Shown here in pieces: positions 28,242-38,446 of a DNA stretch of 64,000 nucleotides (positions within the stretch are counted from its first letter, which is position 1; every line of letters begins with the position of its first letter). The DNA is from Rheinheimera sp. SA_1 (GTDB taxonomy: Bacteria > Pseudomonadota > Gammaproteobacteria > Enterobacterales > Alteromonadaceae). The translations under genes and the position numbers were made by a program. The DNA lies in contig NZ_LXWK01000021.1 in NCBI RefSeq assembly GCF_001669775.1, forward strand, positions 53,043-117,042, in the 5' to 3' direction. The notes beneath the pieces were generated by a model, which worked only from the letters and a program-made list of their open reading frames with translations, was not told the DNA's origin and did no database searches.

Positions 28242-29177
28242 ATGAATTTGCCCACCTTACAACAAATTGACTGGATGACCCTGGCCACCCGCTTTTCAAA
28301 ACGGGTGCCGACGCAACAACTGAACCGGTTTTTCAGCCTGGTTTTGGTGTTGCTGTTGGCCTGGCTGGCTGCACGACTGACCTGGTTACTCTGGCCTGCG
28401 CCAACGGTATCGTCACAAATTCAGCCGGAGCTGGTCTCAACTTCTGCTGTCACTGGCTCACCGTCACTCGACGCTTTATTAGCTGCGCATTTATTCGGTA
28501 AGTTTCAGGAAAAATCGTCAGAACCTGTGGCCGTAGTCGCAGTAACAGAAGCGCCAAAAACCAATCTGAATGTCAAACTGACCGGCGTCGTTGCCACCAA
28601 AAACCAACCGGAACAAGGCACCGCTGTTATTGAAAGCAATGGTGTCGAGCAAGTGTACGCGGTAGATGAACAAATTGAAGGCACCAACGCCAGCCTGAAA
28701 CAAGTGCTGGAAGATCGAGTGTTGTTGCAGGTCAGTGGTCGTTTTGAAACCTTAATGCTCGATGGCTTGGAATATCAGCAACTGAGTAACGATAACGCCC
28801 CGGTTGGCGAAGGTTTGCAAGAGGTGCCTGGCGCGCCCGAGCCGATGGAAATGAGCCCGGCGCAAGCTGATCTGAATGTGGTTCGTCGGGAAATGCTGGC
28901 GGAACCGGCCAAGTTTTTTGATTATGTGCGCGTCACGCCGCGCCATCGCAACGGCCAGATGTACGGTTACGCCTTATTACCCGGCAAAGATCCTGAATTA
29001 TTCGCGCGGATGGGGTTAATGCCGAACGACGTGGCAATTGAAATTAATGGTGTGCGGCTGAACGATATGCAGCAGGCCTACGGCATCATCAATGAATTAC
29101 GCGAGGCAAAAGAGGCCTCAATCAAAGTGGAACGTGACGGTGAGATAAAAGATGTTTTATTTACACTGTCACAATAA
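28242..29177 (+). CDS. gspC: Type II secretion system protein GspC
   Basis: A 311-residue inner membrane protein linking the inner membrane platform to the secretin. A cytoplasmic N terminus leads into one helix (about 32-49), a proline-rich linker, the HR domain (LNVKLTGVVA to LEDRVLLQVSG) and a C-terminal PDZ domain (GYALLPGKDPELFARMGL). It opens the twelve-gene gsp operon and is divergent from hslR with a 255-base region between. GspC, with GspD, is thought to govern client selection. Confidence 0.95.
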   Translation: MNLPTLQQIDWMTLATRFSKRVPTQQLNRFFSLVLVLLLAWLAARLTWLLWPAPTVSSQIQPELVSTSAVTGSPSLDALLAAHLFGKFQEKSSEPVAVVAVTEAPKTNLNVKLTGVVATKNQPEQGTAVIESNGVEQVYAVDEQIEGTNASLKQVLEDRVLLQVSGRFETLMLDGLEYQQLSNDNAPVGEGLQEVPGAPEPMEMSPAQADLNVVRREMLAEPAKFFDYVRVTPRHRNGQMYGYALLPGKDPELFARMGLMPNDVAIEINGVRLNDMQQAYGIINELREAKEASIKVERDGEIKDVLFTLSQ

Positions 29178-29204
29178 TCATCAGCTAATAATGGTTCGCA
29201 CTCA

Positions 29205-31286
29205 ATGAATTTAAAGACAATCCGTCGTCCGGCCGCCTGGTCCTGGCTGGGCGCAGGCGCTCTGGCCCTGCTGAGTTTTTTCACCGCTGCAGTTGAATAT
29301 CAACCGAACTTCAAAGGCACTGAAATCAACGAGTTTATTAATATCGTTGGTAAAAATCTGAACAAAACCATCATCGTCGACCCGCAGGTGCGTGGCCGTA
29401 TTAATGTGCGCAGCTACGAAATGCTGAATGAAGCGCAGTATTATCAGTTTTTCCTTAACGTGCTGGAAGTCTACGATTTCTCAGTGGTCGAGATGAAAAG
29501 CGGCGTACTGAAAGTGGTGCGGCAAAAAGACGCCAAAATGTCGAACATTCCGGTGGTTGGCGACAACAACGGCGGCATCGGTGATGAAATGGTCACCCGC
29601 GTGGTGCAAGTGAAAAACGTGTCAGTGCGTGAATTAGCACCGCTGTTGCGGCAATTTACCGATCAGGCCGGTGGTGGCCATGTCGTGAACTACGACCCGT
29701 CCAACGTCATCATGATGACCGGTCAGGCGGAAGTCGTGAACCGGTTGGTGGATATCATTCAGCGGGTTGATAAAGCCGGTAACCAGGATATTGAAATCAT
29801 CAAGCTGAGCTTTGCTTCGGCGGGTGAAGTAGTACGGATTTTAGATAACGTCTATAAAAAACAGGGCCAGGGCGACCAGCCAGAGTTTCTTATTCCGAAA
29901 ATTGTTGCCGATGAGCGTACCAACAGCGTGATAGTTTCCGGTGAATTGCAGGCGCGACAGCGGGTGGCGGACATTGTCAAACGTTTGGATGCGCAGCAGG
30001 AAAACCAGGGTAACACCCGGGTGTATTACCTGAAGTACGCCAAAGCTGAAGATTTGGTGAAAGTACTGCAAGGTGTCAGTAATTCGATGGTGGCAGCGCA
30101 AGCAGCTCCGGCTCAAGGTCAGGGCGCAGCACAAAGTCGCAGCAGCGGTGGGCGTAGCGATGTCAGTATCGAAAGCCATACCGAAAGTAACTCGGTGGTG
30201 GTCACTGCCCAGCCTGACATGCTTCGAAGCTTAGAAGATGTGATCCGCCAGATTGATGTGCGACGCGCTCAGGTGCTGGTGGAAGCCATTATTGTGGAAG
30301 TGGGTGAAACTGCTGGTATTAACCTTGGGGTGCAGTGGATTAGTGAAACCGGTGGCATGCAGCAGTTTACCAATAGCGGTTTGCCAATTTCGACAGTTGC
30401 TGCTGGCGCCGCGGCTATTGGCAGGACGCAAAAAGGGACTACAACAACCACTGTTACACCAACTGGAACCACAACTGTTACAACGCCAGACCAGGAACCA
30501 GATTACAGTACTATTGCCGAAGCCCTCGGAACTGTAAACGGCGCCATGCTCGGTATCGTGAAAAACGACTGGGGCGCCATTTTACAAGCCGTTGCCAGCG
30601 ACAGTAACTCCAATATTCTGGCCACACCGCACTTAACCACGTTGGATAACCAGGAATCCTATTTTATTGTCGGTGAAGAAATCCCGATTAAAACCACCAC
30701 CAGTCCGGGTCAGGGTGGCAATAACCCATTTACCACGCTCGATCGGCAGGAAATTGGTATTAAGTTAAAAGTCACCCCGCAAATCAACGAAGGCAATGCG
30801 GTGAAGCTGACCATCGAGCAGGAAGTATCAGGCCGTGCCGGTGAAATTGAAGGCAATCCGATCATCAGCAAACGCGAAATTAAAACCACCGTAATGGCGG
30901 AAGATGGAGCCACTGTGGTGCTTGGCGGATTGATTGACGAAGACGTGCAGGAAAGTGAATCCAAAGTACCGCTGCTCGGTGATATTCCAATTTTAGGGCA
31001 GTTATTCCGTTCGACCAGCACCACCAAACGCAAACGTAATCTGATGGTGTTTATCCGTCCGACTATTATGCGTGAAGGTGGCGTGATGAACGAAGTCAGC
31101 CAGCGCAAGTACAACTATATGCGCGCACAACAGCTGACCGAGCAGGACAATGGCATTAAATTAATGCCGGACACCGACAAACCGCAGATGCCGGTGTGGG
31201 GTCAGGAACGTGAGTTACCGCCAGAAATTCAGAAAAAACTGGATGAGATGGCACCGGTGAAAAAGCAAGATCAGGAACAAAACTAA
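29205..31286 (+). CDS. gspD: Type II secretion system secretin GspD
   Basis: A 693-residue outer membrane secretin with a signal sequence, N0 domain (NFKGTEINEFINIVGKNLN as its start), three N-domains and the C-terminal secretin domain with VPLLGDIPILGQLFRST and an S-domain-like tail. An unusual Thr-rich insert (about residues 407-432: repeated TTTT/TPTGTTT) interrupts the secretin region between two conserved blocks. It forms the multimeric exit pore. No gspS pilotin is seen in the window. Confidence 0.97.
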   Translation: MNLKTIRRPAAWSWLGAGALALLSFFTAAVEYQPNFKGTEINEFINIVGKNLNKTIIVDPQVRGRINVRSYEMLNEAQYYQFFLNVLEVYDFSVVEMKSGVLKVVRQKDAKMSNIPVVGDNNGGIGDEMVTRVVQVKNVSVRELAPLLRQFTDQAGGGHVVNYDPSNVIMMTGQAEVVNRLVDIIQRVDKAGNQDIEIIKLSFASAGEVVRILDNVYKKQGQGDQPEFLIPKIVADERTNSVIVSGELQARQRVADIVKRLDAQQENQGNTRVYYLKYAKAEDLVKVLQGVSNSMVAAQAAPAQGQGAAQSRSSGGRSDVSIESHTESNSVVVTAQPDMLRSLEDVIRQIDVRRAQVLVEAIIVEVGETAGINLGVQWISETGGMQQFTNSGLPISTVAAGAAAIGRTQKGTTTTTVTPTGTTTVTTPDQEPDYSTIAEALGTVNGAMLGIVKNDWGAILQAVASDSNSNILATPHLTTLDNQESYFIVGEEIPIKTTTSPGQGGNNPFTTLDRQEIGIKLKVTPQINEGNAVKLTIEQEVSGRAGEIEGNPIISKREIKTTVMAEDGATVVLGGLIDEDVQESESKVPLLGDIPILGQLFRSTSTTKRKRNLMVFIRPTIMREGGVMNEVSQRKYNYMRAQQLTEQDNGIKLMPDTDKPQMPVWGQERELPPEIQKKLDEMAPVKKQDQEQN

Positions 31287-32843
31287 ATGGCTGGCCTGGA
31301 ACTGGAAACCGAACTGGCGGCTGCTGAGTTTGCTTCGACAGCAGAGCCAGCGGATGTGCCGGCTTATGTGATGGCCAGAGTGCGGTTACCCTTTGGCTTT
31401 GCCAAACGTCATGGTGTGTTGTTGCAGCAGGTTGCCAATGGCTGGCAGCTATTAATCAACCCCAATACCAATGCCGCAGCGCTATTAGAAGTGCGGCGGG
31501 TGCTGGCGCAACCTTTTACGGTGCAGAAAATCAGCGCGGTGGAATTCGAAGCCATGCTGGAAGCCGCCTATCAGCGGGATTCCAGCGAAGCACAACAAAT
31601 TATGGAAGACATTGGCAACGAGGTGAACTTAGCGTCCTTAGCCGATGAAATTCCGGAAACCGAAGACTTACTGGAAAACGAAGACGACGCGCCGATCATC
31701 AAGCTGATTAACGCCATGCTCGGTGAGGCCATCAAGCTTGGTGCTTCAGATATTCACGTCGAAACCTTCGAAAAAGCTTTAGTGGTGCGGTTTCGCATCG
31801 ACGGCATTTTGCGCGAAATGTTAAGGCCAAATCGCAAGCTTTCCAGCTTACTGGTATCGCGGATTAAGGTGATGGCGAAGCTGGATATCGCCGAAAAACG
31901 CGTGCCCCAAGATGGTCGGATCAGCCTGCGGATTGCCGGCCGTGCAGTCGACGTAAGGGTTTCCACCATGCCATCGAGTCATGGTGAACGAGTGGTGATG
32001 CGGTTACTCGACAAAAACAATTCACATCTGAACCTGGCTGATTTGGGCATGACCCTGGCGGTGCAGGAGCAATTCGCCCGGCAAATTCTGAAACCGCACG
32101 GCATTATTCTGGTGACCGGGCCCACTGGCTCTGGTAAATCCACCACGCTGTATGCAGGCCTTACTGATATCAACACCAAAGATCGCAATATTCTGACCGT
32201 GGAAGACCCGATTGAATACGAGCTCGAAGGTGTCGGCCAAACTCAGGTCAATACCAAAGTGAATATGACCTTTGCCCGTGGTCTGCGGGCAATTTTGCGC
32301 CAAGATCCGGACGTGGTGATGGTCGGTGAAATCCGTGATTTAGAAACCGCACAAATCGCGGTGCAAGCCAGTTTAACCGGTCACCTGGTGCTCAGCACCC
32401 TGCACACCAACACTGCTTCCGGCGCTATTACCCGGCTGGAAGACATGGGCGTGGAACCCTTTTTATTATCGTCCAGTTTACTGGGTGTTTTGGCACAGCG
32501 ATTGGTGCGAACTTTATGCCCGCACTGCAAAGAAGCACATGAGCCGGATAAAGAAGAACGTCATTTCCTTGGCATCACCAAAAAAGAAGGTCAGCTGATT
32601 TACCGCGCTGTGGGTTGTGAACAGTGTAATCAGACCGGCTATCGCGGCCGGACCGGTATTCACGAACTGATTGTGGTTGATGAACATTGTCGTGAACTGA
32701 TCCACAACGGCAAAGGTGAACAGGCAATAGAGAAATACATCAGAAGCCAAAGCCCAAGCATCCGGCAGGATGGTTTTTCCAAAGTACTGGCCGGCGTCAC
32801 CACGCTGGAAGAAGTACTGCGGGTCACGCGTGAGGATGCATAG
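31287..32843 (+). CDS. gspE: Type II secretion system ATPase GspE
   Basis: A 518-residue hexameric ATPase powering pseudopilus assembly. Walker [13 protein letters not shown] lies near residue 277, the Asp box and Walker B ([14 protein letters not shown]) and His box (LSTLHTN) follow, and a tetracysteine zinc element (CPHC near 411, CEQC near 444) marks it as GspE. The N-terminal domain binds GspL. ATG directly follows the gspD stop. Confidence 0.97.
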   Translation: MAGLELETELAAAEFASTAEPADVPAYVMARVRLPFGFAKRHGVLLQQVANGWQLLINPNTNAAALLEVRRVLAQPFTVQKISAVEFEAMLEAAYQRDSSEAQQIMEDIGNEVNLASLADEIPETEDLLENEDDAPIIKLINAMLGEAIKLGASDIHVETFEKALVVRFRIDGILREMLRPNRKLSSLLVSRIKVMAKLDIAEKRVPQDGRISLRIAGRAVDVRVSTMPSSHGERVVMRLLDKNNSHLNLADLGMTLAVQEQFARQILKPHGIILVTGPTGSGKSTTLYAGLTDINTKDRNILTVEDPIEYELEGVGQTQVNTKVNMTFARGLRAILRQDPDVVMVGEIRDLETAQIAVQASLTGHLVLSTLHTNTASGAITRLEDMGVEPFLLSSSLLGVLAQRLVRTLCPHCKEAHEPDKEERHFLGITKKEGQLIYRAVGCEQCNQTGYRGRTGIHELIVVDEHCRELIHNGKGEQAIEKYIRSQSPSIRQDGFSKVLAGVTTLEEVLRVTREDA

Positions 32844-34066
32844 TGGCGGCATTTGAATATCAGGCGCTGGATAATAAAGGCCGCAAAAGCAAAGGCGTGC
32901 TGGAAGCCGATAACGCCCGTCATGCGCGGCAGTTGTTACGCGACCAAAAACTGACGCCGCTGAGTCTGGATCTGGCATCGCAGCAGGAAAAAATACTGGC
33001 CAGCGGCAAAAAGTGGTTTCAAAGTGGCATCAGCGCCAGCGATTTAGCACTGATCACCCGCCAGATTGCCACCTTAGTTGAAGCTGCGTTACCGATTGAA
33101 AACGCGCTGCAGGCGGTGGCCGAGCAATGTGAAAAACCACGGCTGCAAAGCATGATGATGGGCGTACGTTCCAAAGTGGTGGAAGGTTATAGTCTGGCCG
33201 AAGGTCTGGCTGAATATCCATATGTGTTTGACCATTTATTTCGCTCGATGGTGGCAGCCGGTGAAAAATCCGGTCACCTCGACGCAGTACTAAACCGGCT
33301 CGCCGATTACACCGAACAACGCCAGCATATGCGTAGTCAAATCATGCAGGCGCTGTTGTACCCCGCCATTTTGACCTTCTTTGCCATCGCCGTGATCAGT
33401 ATGTTGCTGGTGTTGGTGGTGCCGAAAATTGTTGAGCAATTTGAGCATATGGGTCAAAACCTGCCCGGCGCGACTTTGTTCTTAATTGCGGCCAGTGAAT
33501 TTTTACGCACTTACGGTATTTTTGTGCTGGCAGGTCTGGTGATTGGAATCGCGGCGTTAAAACGTGCTTTACGCCAGCCCGTGTACCGGCTGAAGTATGA
33601 TCGGCTGTTACTCAAAGCCGGCATGCTGGGTAAAGTCAGTCGGGGCCTGAATACTGCCCGTTTTGCCCGTACTTTAAGCATTCTGAATGCCAGTGCAGTG
33701 CCGTTACTTGAAGCGATGCGGATCAGCGCCGAAGTACTGGACAATACTTACATGCGACAAGCCATTGCCGAAGCTACCTTGCGGGTGCGTGAAGGGACAT
33801 CGCTGCGTAATGCACTGGATCAAACCAAACTGTTTCCACCGATGATGTTGCATATGGTGGCCAGTGGCGAAAAAAGTGGCCAGCTCGATGGCATGCTGGA
33901 GCGTGCTGCCAATACCCAGGACCGGGAATTTGAAACCCTGGTGACGGTCTCATTAAAAATCTTTGAACCTGTGCTCGTCTCAGTAATGGCCGGCATGGTG
34001 TTGTTTATTGTATTGGCCATTTTACAGCCAATTCTGGCGTTGAATAATTTAGTAGGAGGAGGTTAG
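32843..34066 (+). CDS. gspF: Type II secretion system inner membrane protein GspF
   Basis: A 407-residue platform protein with two repeated cytoplasmic helical domains and three transmembrane helices. The family motifs TRQIATLVEAALPIE and FPPMMLHMVASGEKSG are present. It starts with a GTG that shares one base with the gspE stop (TAGTG). GspF coordinates the ATPase with pseudopilus growth. Confidence 0.96.
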   Translation: MAAFEYQALDNKGRKSKGVLEADNARHARQLLRDQKLTPLSLDLASQQEKILASGKKWFQSGISASDLALITRQIATLVEAALPIENALQAVAEQCEKPRLQSMMMGVRSKVVEGYSLAEGLAEYPYVFDHLFRSMVAAGEKSGHLDAVLNRLADYTEQRQHMRSQIMQALLYPAILTFFAIAVISMLLVLVVPKIVEQFEHMGQNLPGATLFLIAASEFLRTYGIFVLAGLVIGIAALKRALRQPVYRLKYDRLLLKAGMLGKVSRGLNTARFARTLSILNASAVPLLEAMRISAEVLDNTYMRQAIAEATLRVREGTSLRNALDQTKLFPPMMLHMVASGEKSGQLDGMLERAANTQDREFETLVTVSLKIFEPVLVSVMAGMVLFIVLAILQPILALNNLVGGG

Positions 34067-34070
34067 CAAG

Positions 34071-34505
34071 ATGCAACAACAACGTGGTTTTACTCTGTTA
34101 GAAGTGATGGTGGTGATCGTGATCCTGGGCATTATTGCCAGTATGGTGGTACCAAATCTGATGGGTAACAAAGAACAGGCCGACCGGCAAAAAGTGGTGG
34201 TTGATATTCAGCAGCTGGAAAATGGTCTGGACTTGTACAAACTGAATAACGGTTTTTATCCAACCACTGAACAAGGAATGCAGGCGCTGGTCACACAAGC
34301 GACCAGCGAGCCAATCCCACGTTCGTTTCCGGAAGGTGGTTTTGTGAAGCGTCTGCCAAAAGATCCGTGGGGCGGCGAATATCAACTGGCGAGCCCTGGC
34401 GAAATGGGTCGGATTGACGTGTTTTCGATGGGGCCAGATCAGACTGCCGGCACCGAAGATGATATCGGTAACTGGAATCTGGACGGCGCTGAGCAACAAA
34501 ATTAA
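34071..34505 (+). CDS. gspG: Major pseudopilin GspG
   Basis: A 144-residue major pseudopilin. The prepilin peptidase site is QQQRG|FTLLEVMVV, with Glu at +5; the mature protein has the long N-terminal helix and the calcium-binding C-terminal region (DPWGGEYQL, SMGPDQTAGTEDDIGNW). It polymerises into the pseudopilus. The prepilin peptidase gene is not in this window. Confidence 0.97.
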   Translation: MQQQRGFTLLEVMVVIVILGIIASMVVPNLMGNKEQADRQKVVVDIQQLENGLDLYKLNNGFYPTTEQGMQALVTQATSEPIPRSFPEGGFVKRLPKDPWGGEYQLASPGEMGRIDVFSMGPDQTAGTEDDIGNWNLDGAEQQN

Positions 34506-35182
34506 TGAAACACCAACGCCTGATCGCGGGCTTTACCTTAATCGAAGTAATGCTGGTGATCCTGTTGATTGGGCTGTTGGCGTCGGCCGTGGTGATTAAT
34601 TTCAGCGGTGAAAGCCGCGATAAACAGCTTGAAACCCATACCGGGCGATTGCAGCAACTGATCCATATCGCCTCTGAAACCGCGATGTTAAAACAGCAGG
34701 AGTTGGGGTTGTTTGTCGACAACGAAGGTTATCGGTTTATGCTGTTTCAGGATGATAAATGGCACAGCATTCGTGAGCCTAAGTCATTAAGGCCACGACA
34801 GTTTCCGCCCGGTTATAGAATTGAACTGGAGCTGGAAGGACTGGAGTGGAGCGAAGGCAATTTGTTAAGCCAGCTGGAATGGCAGGAAGAAGAAGAAACC
34901 CTGTTTGAAGAAAACAGTTTTGACCAGCGGGAAGCGGAAAAACTGCAACAGGAAGCTGAGGAAGGCAAAACTAAAACGCCCAAACTGCGCACTGGTATTG
35001 AAATCGCGCCTCGGCAAAAAGATGATCCAAAGTTGCCACAAATTTATTTGTTATCGTCCGGCGAAGTGACACCATTTTTACTGACGGTGCGCGATGACAC
35101 TGAATCCCCGGTCTGGAGTCAGCAACTCAAAGCGGTGTTCAGTATTCCGCTGGAGCGCACTGAGGTGAGTCGTGAACGGTAA
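34505..35182 (+). CDS. gspH: Minor pseudopilin GspH
   Basis: A 225-residue minor pseudopilin with cleavage site LIAG|FTLIEVML. It is longer than the usual 170 or so residues because of a charged Glu/Gln/Lys-rich insert at about residues 124-160 (EEEETLFEENSF, EKLQQEAEEGK). The start codon overlaps the gspG stop (TAATG). Confidence 0.93.
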   Translation: MKHQRLIAGFTLIEVMLVILLIGLLASAVVINFSGESRDKQLETHTGRLQQLIHIASETAMLKQQELGLFVDNEGYRFMLFQDDKWHSIREPKSLRPRQFPPGYRIELELEGLEWSEGNLLSQLEWQEEEETLFEENSFDQREAEKLQQEAEEGKTKTPKLRTGIEIAPRQKDDPKLPQIYLLSSGEVTPFLLTVRDDTESPVWSQQLKAVFSIPLERTEVSRER

Positions 35183-35555
35183 CCGACCCGCAACTAAAGG
35201 TTTTACGTTAATTGAGCTTTTGGTCGCCATGGCGATTTTTGCGATTGCCGGTGTAGCGGTGATGCGGGCGACCACCGAGCATATCCGGGCCGTGACGCAG
35301 TTGGAAGAAATGACCATTGTCAGTTTTATTGCTGAAAATCAATTGCAGCTGGCTAAGCTTGAAAAAAAATGGCCGCCCGAAAAATCGCTGCAGGGCGAAG
35401 TGACGATGGCGAACCGCAATTGGGTCTGGGTTCAACAAAGCATTGAAACGCCGGATCCAAATTTCCGGCAGTTAAAAGTCAGTGTCAGTCCGGCAGATGA
35501 GCCTGCCCGCGTGCTCTACAGCCTACAAACTTTTGTTGGTAAAGCTGATGAATAG
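35172..35555 (+). CDS. gspI: Minor pseudopilin GspI
   Basis: A 127-residue minor pseudopilin with site ATKG|FTLIELLVAMAIF and the family IvxxQLQLAKLEKKWP region. It begins with GTG at 35172, overlapping gspH by 11 bases. GspI forms the pseudopilus tip complex with GspJ and GspK. Confidence 0.94.
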   Translation: MNGNRPATKGFTLIELLVAMAIFAIAGVAVMRATTEHIRAVTQLEEMTIVSFIAENQLQLAKLEKKWPPEKSLQGEVTMANRNWVWVQQSIETPDPNFRQLKVSVSPADEPARVLYSLQTFVGKADE

Positions 35556-36153
35556 CCGTGGTTTTACCTTTATTGAAATGCTGCTGGCGTCGGCTATTTT
35601 TGCGTTGATTGGGCTGGCTTCAGTGGCAGTGCTCGACAGCGTGACACGCAGCGATACCGCCTCGCAACAGGCGATGGCACGATTACAACGGTTGCAGCAG
35701 GCGATGATGATCCTGGATCGTGATTTATGGCAAATCACCCCAAGGCACATTCGGGTCAGCGGCGAAGCACCGAATAAAACGACCTTGGCCGGTGGTCAGA
35801 ACTGGCTGGAAAGTGATGATGATGGATTATCGTTCAGTCACGCCGGTTGGACCAATCCGGGGATGATTTTACCGCGCAGTGAAGTGCAGTTGGTGGGTTA
35901 CCGGTTAAGAGAAAATAAACTGGAGCGGATGTTTTATCTGTATCCGGATGCGGTGACCGGCACTGAGCCGCAGGTGCAGGTGTTACTCGAAGATATCGAC
36001 AGTCTGAAAGTGCGATTCCTCGATGCTGAGGGGGTCTGGCAGGAGAGCTGGAACAACGCGGCTTTACCTAAGGCGCTGAAAATTCAGCTGAGCCAGCAAA
36101 GCACCGGTGAGCTGGAGCGGGTATTCACAATGCCAGAGGGGCTGATTAAATGA
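35548..36153 (+). CDS. gspJ: Minor pseudopilin GspJ
   Basis: A 201-residue minor pseudopilin with site NSRG|FTFIEMLLASAIF and the MMILDRDLWQITPR motif. The open frame reaches back to 35482, but the family start is ATG 35548, which overlaps the gspI stop by 8 bases. Confidence 0.94.
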   Translation: MNSRGFTFIEMLLASAIFALIGLASVAVLDSVTRSDTASQQAMARLQRLQQAMMILDRDLWQITPRHIRVSGEAPNKTTLAGGQNWLESDDDGLSFSHAGWTNPGMILPRSEVQLVGYRLRENKLERMFYLYPDAVTGTEPQVQVLLEDIDSLKVRFLDAEGVWQESWNNAALPKALKIQLSQQSTGELERVFTMPEGLIK

Positions 36154-37256
36154 TGTTTGCAGCCAGGAAACAGCAACAACAAGGAGTGGCGTTAATTGCT
36201 GTGCTGATGGTCGTCGCGCTGGTGGTGGTGATTGCGGTCAGTATGAGCGGCCGGTTGCAACTGCAACTGCAGCGGCAATTAAATTTGCAAGACCGGCAAC
36301 AGGCGTTATGGCTGGCTCTTGGCGCAGAAGAGTTTTCCAGGAATCTGCTTAAACGCACCGCAGTTGGCAAAGATACCGTCAATTTGTCACAGGAATGGGC
36401 GGCACAAGGTGCGACTTTCCCGGTGGAGCAAGGCAGTATCAGTGGCAAAATTACCGACTTACAAAGTTGTTTTAATTTAAATTCGTTACAAAAAGCACAA
36501 GAGCCGCAGCAACCAGGCAATAACCAGGATCCAAATCAGGATCAGGAACAGGGCGAAAATCAGCGGCAAGACCAGCAGGCCGGTAACGAAAGCAAAGATA
36601 AAACGCCGCAACCCAATGCCAAAGGGGGAGCACCACAAACGCCGGCACAACTAAGTTTTCAGCGTTTGCTGGAGCAATCGGCCAGCGAGTTGTCGATGCC
36701 GGCTGAATATCTGGTGGCGCGGTTAACCGACTGGCTGGACGCAGATACTGCGTTGCAAAGTGCCGGAGGCGCAGAAGAAAATGATTATGCGGCGCTGGAA
36801 TTTCCGTATTACACCGCCAACAGTCTGATGGTGAGTAAATCGGAACTTCGGGTGTTGCTGGATATGACCGCCGCCGACTATGCGCTGGTCGCGCCTTTAG
36901 TGTGCGTGATCCCGCAGCAAAGTGTGTTGCAGTTAAATGTGAATACCATCACTGAGCAACAGGCAACATTGTTGTCCGGGTTAATTTCTGGTTTATCTGA
37001 AGATGATGCCCAGGCATTAATTGCCGCAAGGCCGGAAAAAGGATATGAAAATCTTGATCAGTTTTTTGCCAGCAGCCAGCTCAGTGGTTTGCAGCTGAGC
37101 GATGAAAGTAAAACGTTATTCAGCGTGACTTCCAGTTATTTTCAGGCGGAGCTGACGGTACAGTTAGCGGACAGTAGTTTTAAATTGACCTCGGTATTAA
37201 AAGTTAATGACAATCAAGTACAGGTGGTCGCTCGGCGCTTTGGAGGCCAAGGGTGA
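36150..37256 (+). CDS. gspK: Minor pseudopilin GspK
   Basis: A 368-residue pseudopilus tip protein. The cleavage site is QQQQG|VALIAVLMV; as usual for GspK the residue at +5 is not Glu. It carries a low-complexity Gln/Asn/Asp/Gly-rich insert of about 50 residues (roughly 115-165) after CFNLNSLQ and before the first SAM-like helical domain. ATG overlaps the gspJ stop. Confidence 0.94.
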   Translation: MMFAARKQQQQGVALIAVLMVVALVVVIAVSMSGRLQLQLQRQLNLQDRQQALWLALGAEEFSRNLLKRTAVGKDTVNLSQEWAAQGATFPVEQGSISGKITDLQSCFNLNSLQKAQEPQQPGNNQDPNQDQEQGENQRQDQQAGNESKDKTPQPNAKGGAPQTPAQLSFQRLLEQSASELSMPAEYLVARLTDWLDADTALQSAGGAEENDYAALEFPYYTANSLMVSKSELRVLLDMTAADYALVAPLVCVIPQQSVLQLNVNTITEQQATLLSGLISGLSEDDAQALIAARPEKGYENLDQFFASSQLSGLQLSDESKTLFSVTSSYFQAELTVQLADSSFKLTSVLKVNDNQVQVVARRFGGQG

Positions 37257-38446
37257 ATGAACAACTAATTATCAGGCTTGGCAGTCTGGTGACGCAGCCG
37301 GTGCAGTGGCTGGTCTGGTCGCCGCTGACGGAAGAAGTCATCGCTTCCGGCCGCTTAGCGCAAGCAACAGAACTACCGGACCTGGCGCAGCGGCTTGGTC
37401 AAAGACCCGTGATAGCCTTGGTGCCGGCCTGTGATGTGGTGCTGAAAACCATTGCGTTACCCGGCAAACCGACCCGGCAGTTGCTGCAGGCGCTGCCGTT
37501 TATGCTGGAAGAAGATCAGGCCGAAGACATCGAACAACTGCTGATCGTGCAGGGTAAATCGCAGCTTCTGAACAATCAGTACCAACAGCAAGTGGCCGTC
37601 GTGCGCCGCACCGTGCTGGAGAATTGGTTAAGCTGGTTGCAGAATGCCGGCTTTGGTGTTCTTCGCATGATCCCGGATGCTTTGTTGTTACCGGATATGC
37701 CAGAGCAAGCGGTGGCGATTGAATGCGGCGAGCAGTGGTTATTGCGTCAGGGCTCATGGCAGGTCAGCTGTATTGATGCTGCTTGGTGGCCGGATTATCT
37801 GGGACTGTTAGCCTTGCCTTCGGTGTTAAGCTACAGCCCCTGGCCTGAACATATCATGCAGCCGCATCAGCTGGCACCCGCAGAATTACCATTGGCGTTA
37901 TTGGCCCGGCAACTGCCGCTGCAAAGTTTTAACTTGCTGCAAGGCGATTACGCGCCAAAACGGCCGCAAAACAAACTGTGGCAACAGTGGCGGTTAACCG
38001 GCACGCTGGCAGGTGTTTGTCTGGTGGTGTATCTGGCCAGTATTGGGCTGGAAGCCTGGCAATTTAAGCGCCAGGCCACGGCCGCCAATGCAACAGCGAT
38101 GGCCCTGTATAAAAGTAAATTTCCAAACGAGCGGGTGTTTAATCTCAAACAAAATGTCAATCGTAAACTGGCGGCCAGTGGCGGTGGTGATCCAAACCAA
38201 AGTCTGGTTGGGTTATTGTCACAAGTGCAGCCGCTGTTAGCGCAGCAACCAGGTTTGGTGTTGGACAACCTCAAGTTTGATGGCAAAAAAGCTGAACTGC
38301 GGTTTCAGGCAACGGCTGATGGTTTCCAAAGTTTTGAACAGCTGAAAAACGCGCTGCAGCAGCAAGGTTTTCAGGTGGAACAAGGCGCGCTGAGTAACAT
38401 CAATGGCAAAGTGCAGGGCACCATCACGATGCGGGGCAAAGCATGA
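37253..38446 (+). CDS. gspL: Type II secretion system protein GspL
   Basis: A 397-residue bitopic protein: cytoplasmic actin-like domain that binds GspE, one helix (about 242-262) and a periplasmic ferredoxin-like domain that pairs with GspM. The start is a GTG overlapping the gspK stop (GTGA), and the end overlaps gspM (ATGA). Confidence 0.93.
   Translation: MNEQLIIRLGSLVTQPVQWLVWSPLTEEVIASGRLAQATELPDLAQRLGQRPVIALVPACDVVLKTIALPGKPTRQLLQALPFMLEEDQAEDIEQLLIVQGKSQLLNNQYQQQVAVVRRTVLENWLSWLQNAGFGVLRMIPDALLLPDMPEQAVAIECGEQWLLRQGSWQVSCIDAAWWPDYLGLLALPSVLSYSPWPEHIMQPHQLAPAELPLALLARQLPLQSFNLLQGDYAPKRPQNKLWQQWRLTGTLAGVCLVVYLASIGLEAWQFKRQATAANATAMALYKSKFPNERVFNLKQNVNRKLAASGGGDPNQSLVGLLSQVQPLLAQQPGLVLDNLKFDGKKAELRFQATADGFQSFEQLKNALQQQGFQVEQGALSNINGKVQGTITMRGKA

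Noticed and set aside
30710..31114. Long reverse open frame within gspD
   Set aside because: Antisense shadow in a strongly coding region, no ribosome binding site or family.
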